NCBI GenBank assembly: GCA_024500155.1
Contig: CM044860.1
Coordinates: 542,501-606,500 of the forward strand
From: Chenopodium formosanum
Taxonomy: Eukaryota > Streptophyta > Magnoliopsida > Caryophyllales > Amaranthaceae
DNA: 64,000 nucleotides
Direction: 5' to 3'
Shown: positions 47,061 through 59,002 of the stretch, one piece after another
Position numbering within the stretch: position 1 is the first letter of the stretch
Layout of the letters: each line of letters starts with the position of its first letter
Position numbers and translations under genes: made by a program
Notes under the pieces: generated by a model
What the model was told of the DNA's origin: nothing
The model's input: the letters and a program-made list of their open reading frames with translations, nothing else
Database searches by the model: none

Positions 47061-48040
47061 TGATTAATTGTGAAACTGCAGTTAATTTTTGGGTGGATGA
47101 ATAATAAGAATCTTCAAGGTGTGATTTTGGGATCCTTTGTATGGGTAAAATTGTTGCTATTTTAGGGTAATATGTATGAAATCGTATCAAGAATACCAAT
47201 CATGTTTATAATTAGATTTAGATTGAAAAGATAAACGAAAAATAAAGTTGATTAAACGAATGCTCTGGTTATGAGAGGTGACATACGAGTCATTTTTAAC
47301 TTTTACAAAGTGTTTTGTTAAAAATGCTGAATAAGGTAGCGTTAATACGTTATTATGTCTATTGTCTAATACTAAGTTTGTATATGTACAATGTACTCGA
47401 AATAGCGTTGATTGGGTTTGATCATGCAATATAGTTGAGTAGCTAGGTTTATAGTTCGACAATCATTGCAATTAACCTCGCATGCATTAGGTAGGATAAA
47501 ATTCTTAGAACATTTTGCATATATAGAATAAAGTAATGAACCAAGACATGGAAAAGGATAGCATTTTTTTTTAATGGTTAGCTATATGTATCAAGTTGAT
47601 TGGTTTATAATTAATGGTTAGCTATATATGTCAATCACTCGTTTATGCAAGCCACCTCCTTAAAATACACATTTAATTTCTAATTTAAAACCACAAATTT
47701 CATTGTTGGAGGTAAGCTATATTACAATTTCCATGTATTTGTTGAATTATGTGATCAGAATTATCAATTTTGACACATCCATTATTCTGAGAGCACAGTT
47801 TTCAATGTTCTTCCCCTTCTTCCACATAAAGGTGTATCAAAATCCATATTTGGTACGAGTATTACTTTTTTTTTTTGAAAGACAGTATTTGGTATATTTG
47901 AATTAATTCTCTATTATATTTCTTCTTTAAAATTATTGATTTTTTTTTACTGAATTTAAACTATTTTTCACTTAAATAAACTTATTTTTTGCTAAATTGA
48001 AATTATTTTTATTAAATAGTATTTTTTTTAGGGTGAAGTG
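47061..48040. other. Intergenic
   Basis: AT-rich. Toward 47945-48045 there is a decayed TTCAG/AAACTTATTTTT-type repeat ending GGGTGAAGTGAACATGGTC, similar to the end of the repeat at 55003-55290. No gene seen. Confidence 0.5.
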
Positions 48041-48402
48041 AACATGGTCTTATACCAGGCAAGCAAGTTGTTTAAGTTAGATTAATTAATTTGAGATGAA
48101 TCATATATTTGTAGTCTTTCTTTCTTTTTGGTTTGGGTTTTGCATAAAGTATATGGTGGGCTTAGAATGGGCAAACGTCCAAACGAGTTGTTTATGTCAA
48201 GTTAACTAATTTGAGACAAATTAATTGTAGTGTGTCTTTCTTTTATGTGAAGTTAATTAATTTGAGACAAATTAATTGTAGTCTGTCTTTCTTTTTGAGT
48301 TGGAGTTACGTAAGCTTCGAGTCAATTTAAGAATAGTAATTACACAAAAAGAAGAACTAACAAACTCATTTCTATTCTCCTTTTGTCTTCTGAATAAAAT
48401 AG

Positions 48403-49648
48403 GGAAAGATTATCTCTTTACATGAGCAAATTACAAACTTTGAAGGGGTGATCTTGCCAAAATTAGAAAGCCGATTGAAATAAGATACTCCCTGATTATC
48501 TATTTTTGGTAGCTGCTGGAAACAATGACTACTCTTCTCAATTACTTTCCTCCGTAAACGCTTCTCAATCTGCCGAAGCCTTTGCTGCAAATCTTATCGC
48601 GGTTTATTCTGTTCAACTCAAGGTACATAAAATGTCCATAAACCATAAAATTGTATACTATTCAATCTGCTTGTATGCGCAGAATTACATACATGTGAGA
48701 TATATATATCGTGTTACACTTGAACTATGACAATTAATTATGGAAGGGATTTGTTGATTACTGTCTAATTGTCATTTTTTTTCCTATGTAATTTGGTGAT
48801 TTGATATTCGATAGAGATTATACAAGGCCGGAGCTAGGAATTTTCTATTGCTATCAGCATATCCCCTAGGATGCACCCCTCTAGTAAGCAAAGGCAGAGG
48901 GTGCTTACCGAAAGCAAATGCCTACATTTCTGTATTTTATGTTCAGTTGATTTCCAACGTCAAACAGATGAAACACGAATTGCCTGGGTCAGAATTTATA
49001 ATCCTCAATTCTGTTAAAGTCATCACGGACATTCTAAACAACGGGAATTCAGGAGGTAATTAGTACAATCTCTGTCTCAAATAAGTCTCATTTCTTCTAA
49101 ACAATGATGTTACGTATTATTGCCTTATGTTATTAATTCATTATACAACGTATACTCTAGCTAGCTTAGAGACTAGATACAACATGCAGGTCAAATTTAT
49201 AATATTGACCTTAAAATGTCAAATGTTAATTTAACAATTAATTTGGGACGTATAAAATAGCCTTTTTAAAAACCTGAAAAATGTAGTTTTTGAAGAAACA
49301 TTTGGCCTAGTACAATTTTTTCTTTATCAGTATATACTTCGTATGTTACAAGATTATACACACTTTAATTGATGAGTTCGTTGTTTTGGTAATCCGAAAT
49401 AATTGTGCGTAGGTTTGAGCAATGTGAAGGATCCTTGTTGTGAATTTACATCAACTGGATCGTCATGCATGCTTAATGGCACCACCTGCGACGACCGGAA
49501 AAGCTATGCCTTTTTTGATCTCATTCACTACACATAATCTGCAAGTGCTATGATAGCAGCTAAGGTTTATGGTTCTCGTGACAAGTCCGAAGTCTTTCCG
49601 GTTAATCTTTACCGACTTTCCCATCGCCAACACTCGAAGTTGCAGTAG
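48403..49648 (+). pseudogene. GDSL esterase/lipase pseudogene (exons 2-4 only)
   Basis: A truncated duplicate of the gene at 54579. Remnant exons: 48403-48622 (LFLVAAGNNDYSSQLL), 48815-49055 (AGARNFLLLSAYPLGC), 49413 to about 49648 (DPCCEFTS, TCDDRKSYAFFDL). Compared with the intact copy, an 11-base deletion after LESRLK gives an immediate stop near 48480, and the DxxH block is followed by a TAA (HYT-stop). Exon 1, with the nucleophile block, is absent; similarity to the intact gene begins within intron 1 (about 48050), where a 70-100 bp segment is repeated about three times. Confidence 0.85.
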
Positions 49649-49910
49649 TTCTAAACTCAACAAATTATATCTTTTATTTCATTTGAGATTCATCGATGAT
49701 GCTCTTTATATTTGACATTATTGGCTCAATGATCTATATTGATCGATCGTAATGATCGATGTTCTTATTGTGGGTTATGATTCCCATGTTTTTTTTTTCC
49801 ATGAAATAAATAAAAAATTTATGTTTTAAGCTAATGGATTTAGTGATTACAATTTGTGCTTATCCAGTGAAAATATATGAAGGGCATTTTACATATATAC
49901 TACTACTATG

Positions 49911-50105
49911 GGTCTGTTCATATTTGCTGAAATGAGCTGAACTGAACTGAACTGATTAGAGATGAATTGAATTGAACTGAACTGAACTGAGCTGAAATGA
50001 ATATTTTATGAGAGAAGGAAATTAGGAGCTGAACTGAACTGAACTGAATTAAACTGAATTGATTGGAGCTGAACTGAACTGAAATTAAGCTGAAGTGAAC
50101 AGGCC
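49911..50105. mobile_element. TGAAC-array MITE-like repeat (copy e)
   Basis: Starts GGTCTGTTCA and ends GAAGTGAACAGGCC, filled with CTGAA units around the core ATTTTATGAGAGAAGG. CTATG flanks both sides. The paralogous 3' flank of the next GDSL gene (about 58083-58120) lacks the repeat, so this is a true insertion. Confidence 0.75.
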
Positions 50106-50433
50106 CTATGTCTAAAGACGGACTATTAATTACTTGCAACACTTTTCTATTATGCAAATTGTTAATAACTTGCAACACTTTTTATTTTGACATTTTTTTT
50201 TTCTCTCTAGCTCTCTTCTACCCACATGGTCCCTCTTTTTTTTTCTTCTCTATTTCTCTCCTCTTTAAAAATTGCTTAGGAGACCGTAAAAATAAAAATG
50301 TTGCAACTAAAAAAATACAGAGAAAGTATTAATAGGTATATCTCAAATACCATCATCATGATATGCAAGTATATTATACAAGTACTCCATAAACATATGG
50401 GATGCAGGAAGTATAGTACTACAAGTCTACAAC

Positions 50434-52112
50434 CACTACTAAAATTCGGCCAATTTGCGACCGTTTTTCTACGACCGGCATGAAAACGGTCGCAAAATAT
50501 GGAATTTGCGACCGTTTTTAAAGCGGTCGCAGATTTGCGACCGTTTTTGGGTTATAAAACGGTCGCAAAGGTATTTAAATAATTATCAAAAATAAAATAC
50601 ATGTCAAAAATAATTCAAAATAAAATAAATGTTGTTGCGACCGTTAGTAGCGGTCGCAAAAATCTAGAATTGCGACCGTTTGAGATTGGGTCGCAAAATT
50701 ACAACCGCCAATACCGGTTGCAAAAGGATTTTTTTTTTTTAAAAAAAAGGTAGTATAAAATCGAAGACACCCTAACCCTAACAAGTAACAACCGCTCCTC
50801 TCATTTTCATTTCTCTCTCTTCTCACGCCTCTCTCCTCTTTCCCTCTCTCTCTTTCCTCTTCTTCTTTCCCCGACCTATTTCCCCTTCTCTTTCCTCTTC
50901 TCCCCGATCTCTTTCCTTTATTCTCTTCTGCTCCTCCCTCCATCTAGGCAATAAAGAATCCTTATTCAACGAGCAACAAACGAATTATGGTGTTAATGGT
51001 CAAATTCGACCATAAAAATTCCAGATTTGGAGTTTTAGTGGTCAAATTCGACCATATGAACCATTAGAGGAAAAAATATTGATAAAGGTGGGTTTAATTT
51101 ATGTTTGTTTTCGATTTATGATGGTTTTATTTCGTTTTTGTTGGATTATTTGTTCGAAATTGTTGGTTTAATTGTTGTGGGTTTATATTTTTTTGGGTAT
51201 AATTATTGGGTTGAATTTTGGGCGATTTTTTTTATTTGATTTTTGTTAATATTACTAAGTATGTTTGATTTTCATTTCGAATTTTGGGTTGATTATTGTT
51301 AATTTTATTTCGGTTTGATTTTTTTGTTGATTTTGGTTTGATAATTGTTTTATTTTCGATTTTGTGGTTTATTACTTTTATTAATTCGAATTACCATGTT
51401 TTATTCATTCGAATTTTGTCTTTTTTTTTTTTAATTTTCGTTTGAATTTTTGTTTGGATTTTTTGGTTTTTTTTTTGGGTTTGATTTTATCTGTGTTTTG
51501 GGTTGATTTTTGCTAGTTTGTTTGGTTTTTGTTATTTTTGGGTTTCATTTTCGTTAATTTCAATTTGGTTAATTTAGTTTGATTTTTATGTTTGAATTTT
51601 TCGTTACTTTATATATGTGGTGGTTGGGGTTTTTGTGGTGGCTGGTTGGGGTTTTCGTGGTGGCTGGGTGGTGTTTTCGAGGTGTGCAGTGTGGTGGGTA
51701 AAGGTGGTTGGCTGGGAAAGGGGCAGTGGGTGGAGTTGGCTTGGGTGTGAGAAGCGGTGGGGGGCGTGGTTGTGAAGAGCAGGGATGGGGCGAATTTTCT
51801 TTTTTTTTTGTTTTTTTTTTTACTTTTAGCGACGGCCAAAAGCGGTCGCTAATTTCCAAAATTGCGACCGCTTCTTTTACCGGTCGCAATTGTTTATATT
51901 TACGACCGTTTCCGTTGCGGTCGTTGAAATTAGTAAAAACGGTCGCAATAAATCTGTGATCGTCAAATAGTCGTAATAATTTATTTTTGCGACCAAGTAA
52001 ATAACGACCACCCCTTTACGACCGTTGACGGTCGCAATTATAAATTGCGACCGTTTTTGCTATTTTCTGCGACCGTAAGAGGCGGTCGCAAAAACCTTAA
52101 TTTTTAGTAGTG
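50434..52112. mobile_element. Non-autonomous CACTA element 2 (1679 bp)
   Basis: Ends CACTACTAAAA and TTTTAGTAGTG with AAC target-site duplications (50431-50433, 52113-52115). Both subterminal blocks (50455-50715, 51830-52092) are arrays of TTGCGACCGTTTT in both orientations. The interior has TATAAAATC at 50754, a CT-rich tract (50790-50940), inverted copies of TGGTCAAATTCGACCA at 50997 and 51039, a GTGGGTTTAATTT donor-like site (about 51090), a T-rich tract and GTGG repeats (about 51615-51735). No transposase. Confidence 0.88.
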
Positions 52113-52727
52113 AACATGAGAGTAGTGTTAGAATCTTCCTTGCTACAAGTAGTTCCATCAATTACTTTTCCCACGCGGGACGTAGCCTACTAGCCTCGCA
52201 ACTCCCGTGGAAATCATGGAGGTATTTTTGGCAGAACGGGCCAAGGGCACCTTGCTGCCATGCATGTTACGAAACATAATAAAACATGGATTTTAGGTGA
52301 GTACGAAAATGACTAGTGCTCTCATTTTTCTTTCTTTCGTTTTTTTTTTTTTTTTTTTTTTTTTTTCCTTTTTTGGGTTCTATCTAATTATTTACGGGTC
52401 ATATGCTTAGAAAAAGTATGGTTAAGCTAAAGTAAGGGCCGGATGTCAACCTTCAAATATCTACATTTGGTAAGATTTAAACCCTAAACATTAAAATGCT
52501 ATGGTAACTTGATACAAAAGTAAAACAAATGAATACGTGATAGAAAAAGAAATGAGCTGTTAATCATTTATTTTAAACCAAGACTAAAAAATATTTAATT
52601 TAAACCAAGACTAAATACCCGAATTTAATTTTACCACAATTAAGCTAATCAATTCAAGTTAAAGTGTTGGAGTACCAGCTAATTAATTCAAATTTTATAG
52701 TACACGCTAATTCATTTAAGTTTTATA

Positions 52728-54334
52728 CACTACTAGAAAAGTGCCGTTTTCCGACGGAAAAAATTCCTTGGAAACACCATGTTTTCCGTCGGAAATAGGG
52801 TTTCCGACGGAATTCCGTCGGAATGTGTCGTCGGAAAACCTTTCGTAGGAAAAATGGACTTTTCCGACGAAATTTCCGACGAAAATCATGCATCGGAAGA
52901 CAAATTGGGTCCCGGAAAAGTCCGTCGTAAATTTCCGACGGAAACCAAATCCGTCGGAAACTTCTACCAAAAAAAATAAAAAAAAACCCCACCCCACACC
53001 ACCACCCACCACCACGTCCAACCCCCACTGCCACCCCACAAGCCAAAAATTAAAAAAAAACCCACCCCACACCACCACCCACCACCACGTCCAACCCCCA
53101 CTGCCACCCCACAAGCCAAAAAAAAAAAACCCTTCCCACCCCCACACCACCACGCACCACCACGTCCAACCCCCACCACCACCTTAACCCATTTAACCCG
53201 AACCCACCTAACCCGAACTAACCCACCCACCAGACCCACCACGACCCTAACCCAATAACCTAGATCTACCACCACCTTAACCCATTCAACCCTAACCCAC
53301 CTAACCCGAACTAAACCACCCACCAGACCCACCACAACCCTAACCTAACCACCCTTAAAATGACCCAGATCCCATACCGAACTCTAACCAAAACACCCAT
53401 ACCCCACCCTCACCCATACCCAGATCCACCCACCTAAACACCCAAACCCTAACCACCTAAACGCATATCAGCCACACCCACCACCACCACCGAAATCCAT
53501 ATTTAAAAAAAAAAAAATAATCGGAAACAAAAACGAAAAATTAAACCACAAAACATACCTGAAATTGAAATATGCTTCAAATATCAACACGGAAACGGTT
53601 TAACAAGGCCAAATTCGGCCATGAAAAGTGTAGATCTAAACTTTTCATGGCCGAATTTGGCCTAAAAACCTTTCAAGTAGTTGGTTGATGTCGTTTGTGT
53701 GTTGGTTGTTGATGACGGTGGTGATTGATGACGGTGGTTGTGTTGTTGTTGATGTCGTGGTGTTTGGTGACGGTGGTTGTGTTGTTGTTGATGCCGTGGT
53801 GTGGTGGTCGAAAGAGGGGAAAGTACGGAGAAAGAGAGGAGAGAGAACAGAGAGAAAAGGAAAGACAGAGAGGAGAACGAGAGGAGATCGAGAAAAGAAA
53901 ACGAGAGGAAAGTGAAGAAGATAAGAGGGAGAAGCAGAGAGGAGAACGAGAAGAGAGAGAAACAGAGGAATGGAGAAGAGAGAGAGTAGAGAGGAGAAGA
54001 GAAAAGAGGCTCCTTAAGTTTGTTTAGGGTTTTGTAGCGGAAATGGTTTTTTTTTAAAAAAAAATATGTTCCGACGGAATATTCCGTCGGAAATTTCCGA
54101 CGGACTATAAATCCGTCGGAAAAGGTAATTTTCGACGGAAAATTCCGTCGGAACATACAAAAATTCCGACGGATATTTATTCCGTCGGAAAGTTCCGACG
54201 GATTTTCGACGGAATCGATGAATTCGTCGGAAATTTCCGACGAATTAAAAATCCGTCGTAAATTTCCCTTTTTCCGACGGAATATTGGGTCCGTCGGAAG
54301 CAGTCCGTCGGAATTAAGCTATTTTCTAGTAGTG
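52728..54334. mobile_element. Non-autonomous CACTA element 3 (1607 bp)
   Basis: Ends CACTACTAGAAAA and TTTTCTAGTAGTG with ATA duplications (52725-52727, 54335-54337). Subterminal arrays of TTCCGACGGAA occupy 52745-52960 and 54068-54315. Reading the minus strand, the interior runs CT-rich leader (54020 down to 53800), palindrome (53662-53607), TTTCAG|GTATGTTTTG (about 53560), T-rich tract, then GGTGG repeats containing three near-identical copies of a 65-75 bp unit (52980-53185). No transposase. Confidence 0.88.
53607..53662. repeat. 56 bp palindrome with perfect 23 bp arms
   Basis: Arm GGCCAAATTCGGCCATGAAA... at 53607-53629 is matched by its exact inverse at 53640-53662, with a 10-base spacer containing TAGATCTA. 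Related palindromes lie at 50997-51054 and 57570-57625 in two other elements. Confidence 0.9.

Positions 54335-54341
<7 letters not shown>

Positions 54342-54421
<80 letters not shown>
54342..54421. repeat. (TA)n microsatellite
   Basis: About 40 TA units just after CACTA element 3. Confidence 0.95.
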
Positions 54422-54422
<1 letters not shown>

Positions 54423-54528
54423 CCCATATAATGACCCAGGACATCGCTTGCGTCAAATACTAGTTGAATCATTTAAAATTTGCACTTTCAAAAATTTATC
54501 AATCAATTATTCCTCCTACATTATATTG

Positions 54529-54542
54529 GCTATATATATACC
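54529..54542 (+). promoter_or_regulatory. TATA box of GDSL gene at 54579
   Basis: GCTATATATATACC lies about 40 bases before the ATG; the next GDSL gene has the related TACATATACCCC at the same distance, followed in both by ATCATTTCATCAAAATATA-like sequence. The core promoter is therefore shared by the two genes. Confidence 0.5.
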
Positions 54543-54578
54543 CCTTTCATTTCATCAAAATATAGAAACACTTCAAAC

Positions 54579-55321
54579 ATGGCTATAAATTTAAGTAATC
54601 ACTTACGTATCATCGTCTCCCTTTGTTTCTTTGCATTTGCTTGTTTTTGCAGTGCAAATAACAAGCCTAGAAAAGGAGGCGGGTTTAAGGGAATGTTCAT
54701 CTTTGGTAGCTCAGCAGTCGGCAATGGAAACAATAACAACCTTAATGGTAGCACGTCCAAAGCCAATTTTTTACCATATGGTATTGATTTTAAGCTTGGT
54801 CTAATAAAAGCAACAGGCAGATTCTCAAATGGGAAGAATGTTGCTGATTTAATCGGTGATCATCTTAAGCTTCCTTTGATTCCTTCTTTTGCTAATACTC
54901 AAACTCAAGGGGATTCAATCCTTTACGGTGTCAACTTCGCTTCTGGTGGCTCTGGCATTTTTAATGAAACCGGCGCAATTTGGGTAAATATAATTAAACT
55001 TAGGCCCTGTTCTCTTCACCTTAAAAAAATAATATTAAGTAAAAATAATTTTAATTCTAGAAAAAATAAGTTCAGTTCAGTAAAAATAATTTCAGTTCAG
55101 TAAAATTCAGTTTTCTTAAAGAAGAATTATAATAGAAAATCAGTAAAAATAATTTCAGTTCAACAAAAATAATTTAAGTTCAGTAAAATTAATTTAAGTT
55201 CAGTAAAAATAATTTAAGTTCAGCAAATATAATTTTGTTTCAGTAAAAATAATTTCAGTTCAGCAAAAATAAGGTGAAGAAAACGAGGCCTTACTCAATT
55301 TTATTATATGTTGTACTATTG

Positions 55322-55374
<53 letters not shown>

Positions 55375-55385
55375 ATATATATATG

Positions 55386-55416
<31 letters not shown>

Positions 55417-55433
55417 GTATATATATATATATG

Positions 55434-55464
<31 letters not shown>

Positions 55465-57050
55465 ATGTATATGTATATAATATACTTCAATTCGTATATC
55501 TTTTTGTCAAATATATGGTGTGCCTAGACTAGGCAAACGAGTTTGTTTAGGTCAGGTTAATTAATTTGAGACGAATTATTTTGTAGTCTTTTTTTTTTAG
55601 GATTGGGTTTATCTGTGTAAGTAAATGTCAGGTCAACTTAGGAATAGTAATTACACAAACAGAAGAACTCACAAACTCTTTTCAATTCTCCTTTCGTCTT
55701 ATTAATAAAATAGGGAAAGGTGATCTCTTTACATGAGCAAATTACAAACTTTGAAGGGGTGACCTTGCCAAAATTAGAAAGCTGGTTGAAACGTCAAAGA
55801 GATAAGATACTCCCAGATTATCTATTTTTGGTAGCTGCTGGAAACAATGACTGCACTTTTCAATTATTACTTTCCCCCAAAAACGCTTCTCAATCTCCTC
55901 AATCTGCCCAAGCCTTTGCTGCAAAGCTTATCGATGTTTATTCTGTTCAACTCAAGGTACGTAAAATGTTTATAAACCATAAAATTGTATATATACTATT
56001 CAATCTGCTTGTATGCGCAGAATTTAACTGTTACATTACATAGTTTCATACCCGTGAGCTATATATATACTTCATATATTGTGTTACACTTTCCCTATGA
56101 CAATTAATTTTGGAAGGGAGGAGTATTTGCCGATTACTATCTAATTGTCGTTTTTTCATATGTTATTTGGTGATTTGATATTCGATAGAGATTATACAAG
56201 GCTGGAGCTAGGAATTTTCTATTGCTATCAGCATATCCCCTAGGATGCATCCCTCCAGTTAGCAAAGGCAGAGGATGCTTACCAGAACTAAATGCCTACA
56301 TATCTGCATTTTATGATAAGTTGATTTTCAAGGTTAAACAGATGAAACACGAATTGCCTGGTTCAGAATTTATGATTCTCAATTCTGTTAAAGTCATCAC
56401 AGATATTCTAAACAACGGGAATTCAACAGGTAGTACAATCTCTGTCTCAAATAAATCTCATTTCTTATAAAAAATGATGTTACGTAGTATTGCCTTATGT
56501 TATTAGTTTATTATGCCACGTATACTCTAGATAACGTGGAGAATGGAAACTAGATACAAATGTAGCTCAAATTTTATAATATTGACTTTAAAAAGTCAAA
56601 TGTTAACAATTAATTTGTGACGTATAGCATTGGAAATAGCCTTTACGAAAACCTGAAAAATGTTGCTTTTGAAGATTTGGCCTAGTACAATTTTTTCTTA
56701 TCTTGTATGGCACTATGTAACAAGGTTATACACACTTGATGAGATGTTTTGGTAATTCGAAATAATTGTACGTAGGTTTGAGCAATGTGAATGATCCTTG
56801 TTGTGAACTTACATCAACTGGATCGTCATGCAAGGTTAATGGCACCACCTGCGATGATCGGAAACGCTATGCCTTTTTTGATCTCAATCATTATTCAGAA
56901 TCCGCATGCGTTGCCATAGCAGCTAAGGTTTATGGTTCTCGTGACAAGTCCGAAGTTTTTCCGGTTAATCTTCACCGATTTTCTCATCGCCAACACTCGA
57001 ATTTGCACTTAGTTCTAAACTCTACGAATTATGCCATTTGTTTGATTTGA
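54579..57050 (+). CDS. GDSL esterase/lipase, intact four-exon gene (At1g71250-like)
   Basis: SGNH-fold hydrolase, probably secreted; the substrate is unknown. Exons 54579-54983, 55714-55956, 56189-56429, 56776-57050, all GT-AG and in phase; 387 aa. Signal peptide about 1-27 (LRIIVSLCFFAFACFCSA). Block I reads FIFGSSAVGNGNNNN: the usual GDS is GSS (Ser kept, Asp replaced) and the D of VDNGNN is G. Block II is YGVNFASGGSGI; block III AAGNND keeps the Asn/Asp; block V FFDLNHYSE supplies the Asp-x-x-His. The alignment to At1g71250-type proteins (LPYGIDF, GRFSNGKNVADLI, YPLGC, DPCCE) is from memory. Intron 1 holds a MITE-like repeat (55003-55290) and a TA microsatellite. The loss of two Asp in block I makes full activity uncertain. 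Confidence 0.87.
55003..55290. mobile_element. TTCAGTAAAAATAA-array MITE-like repeat (copy f)
   Basis: Inverted ends GGCCCTGTTCTCTTCACCTTA and TAAGGTGAAGAAAACGAGGCC, with about a dozen TTCAGTAAAAATAATT units between. It lies 20 bases inside intron 1 of the GDSL gene. Confidence 0.7.
55327..55481. repeat. (TA)n / (TATG)n microsatellite
   Basis: About 150 bp of TA with occasional TGTA interruptions, within GDSL intron 1. Confidence 0.92.
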
Positions 57051-57252
57051 GATTCATTAATGTTCCTCTTTTTTATTTGACATTATTGGCTCAATGATCT
57101 ATATTGATCGATATCCTTGGTGTGGGTTAAACACTTAAAATTCCCATGTTTTTTTTTCATGAAATAAATAAAAAATTTATGTTTCGAGCGAGTTAATGGA
57201 TTTACCAATTAGCTACAATTTGTGCTTATCCAGTGAAAATAGACGCAGGGCA

Positions 57253-58075
57253 TATAACACAAAGTTTCATATGTGGTTGGCCACACCTTGCGGCCAACCA
57301 CAATATTAAACAAAAAAAACTATTTTCTTCTCTTTTCTCCCTCCTCTTTCTCTCTCTCTCTCTCTCCTCTTTTCTTCTTCTAAGTTGGGGATACTTCTTT
57401 CTCTCTCTTCTCTCTGTCTCCTCTATCTCTCTCCTCTTTTCTTTTTCTCCAGAATTTGAATTTTTTGATGAACAGATAATCGTTGAATCATTGATGAGAA
57501 GTTGAGTTCGAGTTTTCAAGATTGGAGCTCCTCATTATTGTCGCTGAAAAACAATTTAAAGGTTTTTAAGGCCAAATTAGGCCATAAAAACTTTAGATCT
57601 AGAGTTTTCATGGTCGAATTTGACCTTTTTAGCCATATTTAAAGTGAAATTCGAAGCCATTGTTAATTTTAAAGGTATTTGTTCGATTTATTTATTTATT
57701 TTTTTTTTTATTTTTTTTTCTTTTTACGATTTGGTTATGGGTTCGGTTGGATCTATGTTTGTTTGTGGGTTCAGTGTATGGTGGTGGTGGCATGGTGTAT
57801 TGGGGGTGGGGCTAGTGGCGTATTGGGGGTGGTGGTGGGTCAAGGGTTAATAGGTCGGGGGTTACTAGAAGGGGTTATTGAGGGGTTACTTGAAGGGTTA
57901 CTTAAATGGGGTTACCGAGGGATTACTTAGAGAGTTACTTAAAAGGTTACTTAAGTGGGGTTACTTAAAAGGTTATTTAAGTGGGGTTACTAAAGGGATT
58001 ACTTTAGGGGTTATTAGAGGGGTTATTGACGTGGCACCTTGCCACACCGTGCGGCTGGCCGCACCAAAAACGCAC
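57253..58075. mobile_element. Unclassified non-autonomous element with GTGCGGCCA motifs
   Basis: Boundaries come from comparing the 3' flank with the paralogous flank at 49885-49910 and 50104-50130: GGGCAT at the left joins GGGCATTATACA at the right there without an insert, so GGGCAT is the likely target duplication. The left end has GTGGTTGGCCACACC...GGCCAACCAC and the right end CACACCGTGCGGCTGGCCGCACC. Interior order: CT-rich tract (57320-57440), palindrome (57570-57625), AAAG|GTATTTGTT, T-rich tract, GGTGG tract, then GGGTTACTTAA tandem units (57850-58020). No coding capacity seen. Confidence 0.55.
57850..58025. repeat. GGGTTACTTAA tandem units
   Basis: About ten imperfect copies of (G)GGTTACTTAAG/GGGTTATTNAG, 11-20 bp apart, in the right part of the unclassified element. 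Confidence 0.7.
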
Positions 58076-58082
58076 TGGGGCA

Positions 58083-59002
58083 TTATACATTTATACTAGC
58101 TACGATGTCTAAAGACCGACTTAATTGTAATTTGTAAGCGTGTATCTTTTCTTTAAAAATATGGCCGGCTAACACAAGATTATCACACTAACAAATAAAT
58201 GACTGCTTGGATGCACGTACTCTGTATCAAGTTTTGTATCATTAGGGACAACAAAGCAACATTAACATATCGTGCAATGCTAGCAATTTGTTTCACTGTA
58301 TAAGAGATCTTAAATTAGAATGTTATACCATAATATATGTCATTAGTTTAGGATATATTCTATATCGCAGAGTAAGTAAAATTTATGATTAATTTGCTTG
58401 TAGTTTACAAAGAAACATCATCACATGCAATCAGTTATACCATAAATACATAAAATATTTAGATATAGCCAATTGTGCCCAACTTGTGTTAGATAATTAG
58501 CTAATATGAGTACAATTATTCAAATTATCCATCATGAATAACAGATGGGATCAATATTTTTTTCTTCATAATTTCGTAAGAAATCCCAACTACTAAATCT
58601 CCAAAATTTAAGAAAAGGATAATCCACCGAATTCTGACGACTTGCCAATTTTTTTAAGGTTATATTTAGGACCTCTTTCCTGTCTTACATACTACGTAGC
58701 TTAGAGAAGCATAATACAGAATATAACAGTATATTAATTACTCCAATTAATATGACGAAGTAATACCCAAATATAATCCATATTTTAAAATATTGTCTTT
58801 TCCAATGAATGTTTTGATCATTAATTAATTTCAACACATCGTTATAATTATTTATTTATTTTTAATTTTATTAATATCTACGCATTTTTTTTTGGGGTGA
58901 AGGAGAGGGCAGGGCTAGGCCCCATTAATATCTAAGCATTAAATCTTTATTAAAATTAGACCATTGATTTGTCCACTTTCCAAGATTTAAAGATCAATTT
59001 TC
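58083..59002. other. Intergenic between GDSL genes
   Basis: AT-rich sequence, first part paralogous to the pseudogene flank (ATGTCTAAAGAC). No gene or clear element seen. Confidence 0.55.

Noticed and set aside
50644..50943. 99-codon Glu/Arg/Lys-rich open frame
   Set aside because: It is the reverse strand of the CT-rich leader in CACTA element 2; low complexity only. The same applies to 53685-54156 and 57226-57519.
52716..53335. Trp/Gly/Val-rich and Pro/His-rich open frames
   Set aside because: Both strands of the CCACC/GGTGG tandem repeat within CACTA element 3.
54218..55532. Ile-Tyr repeat open frames
   Set aside because: Translations of TA microsatellites.
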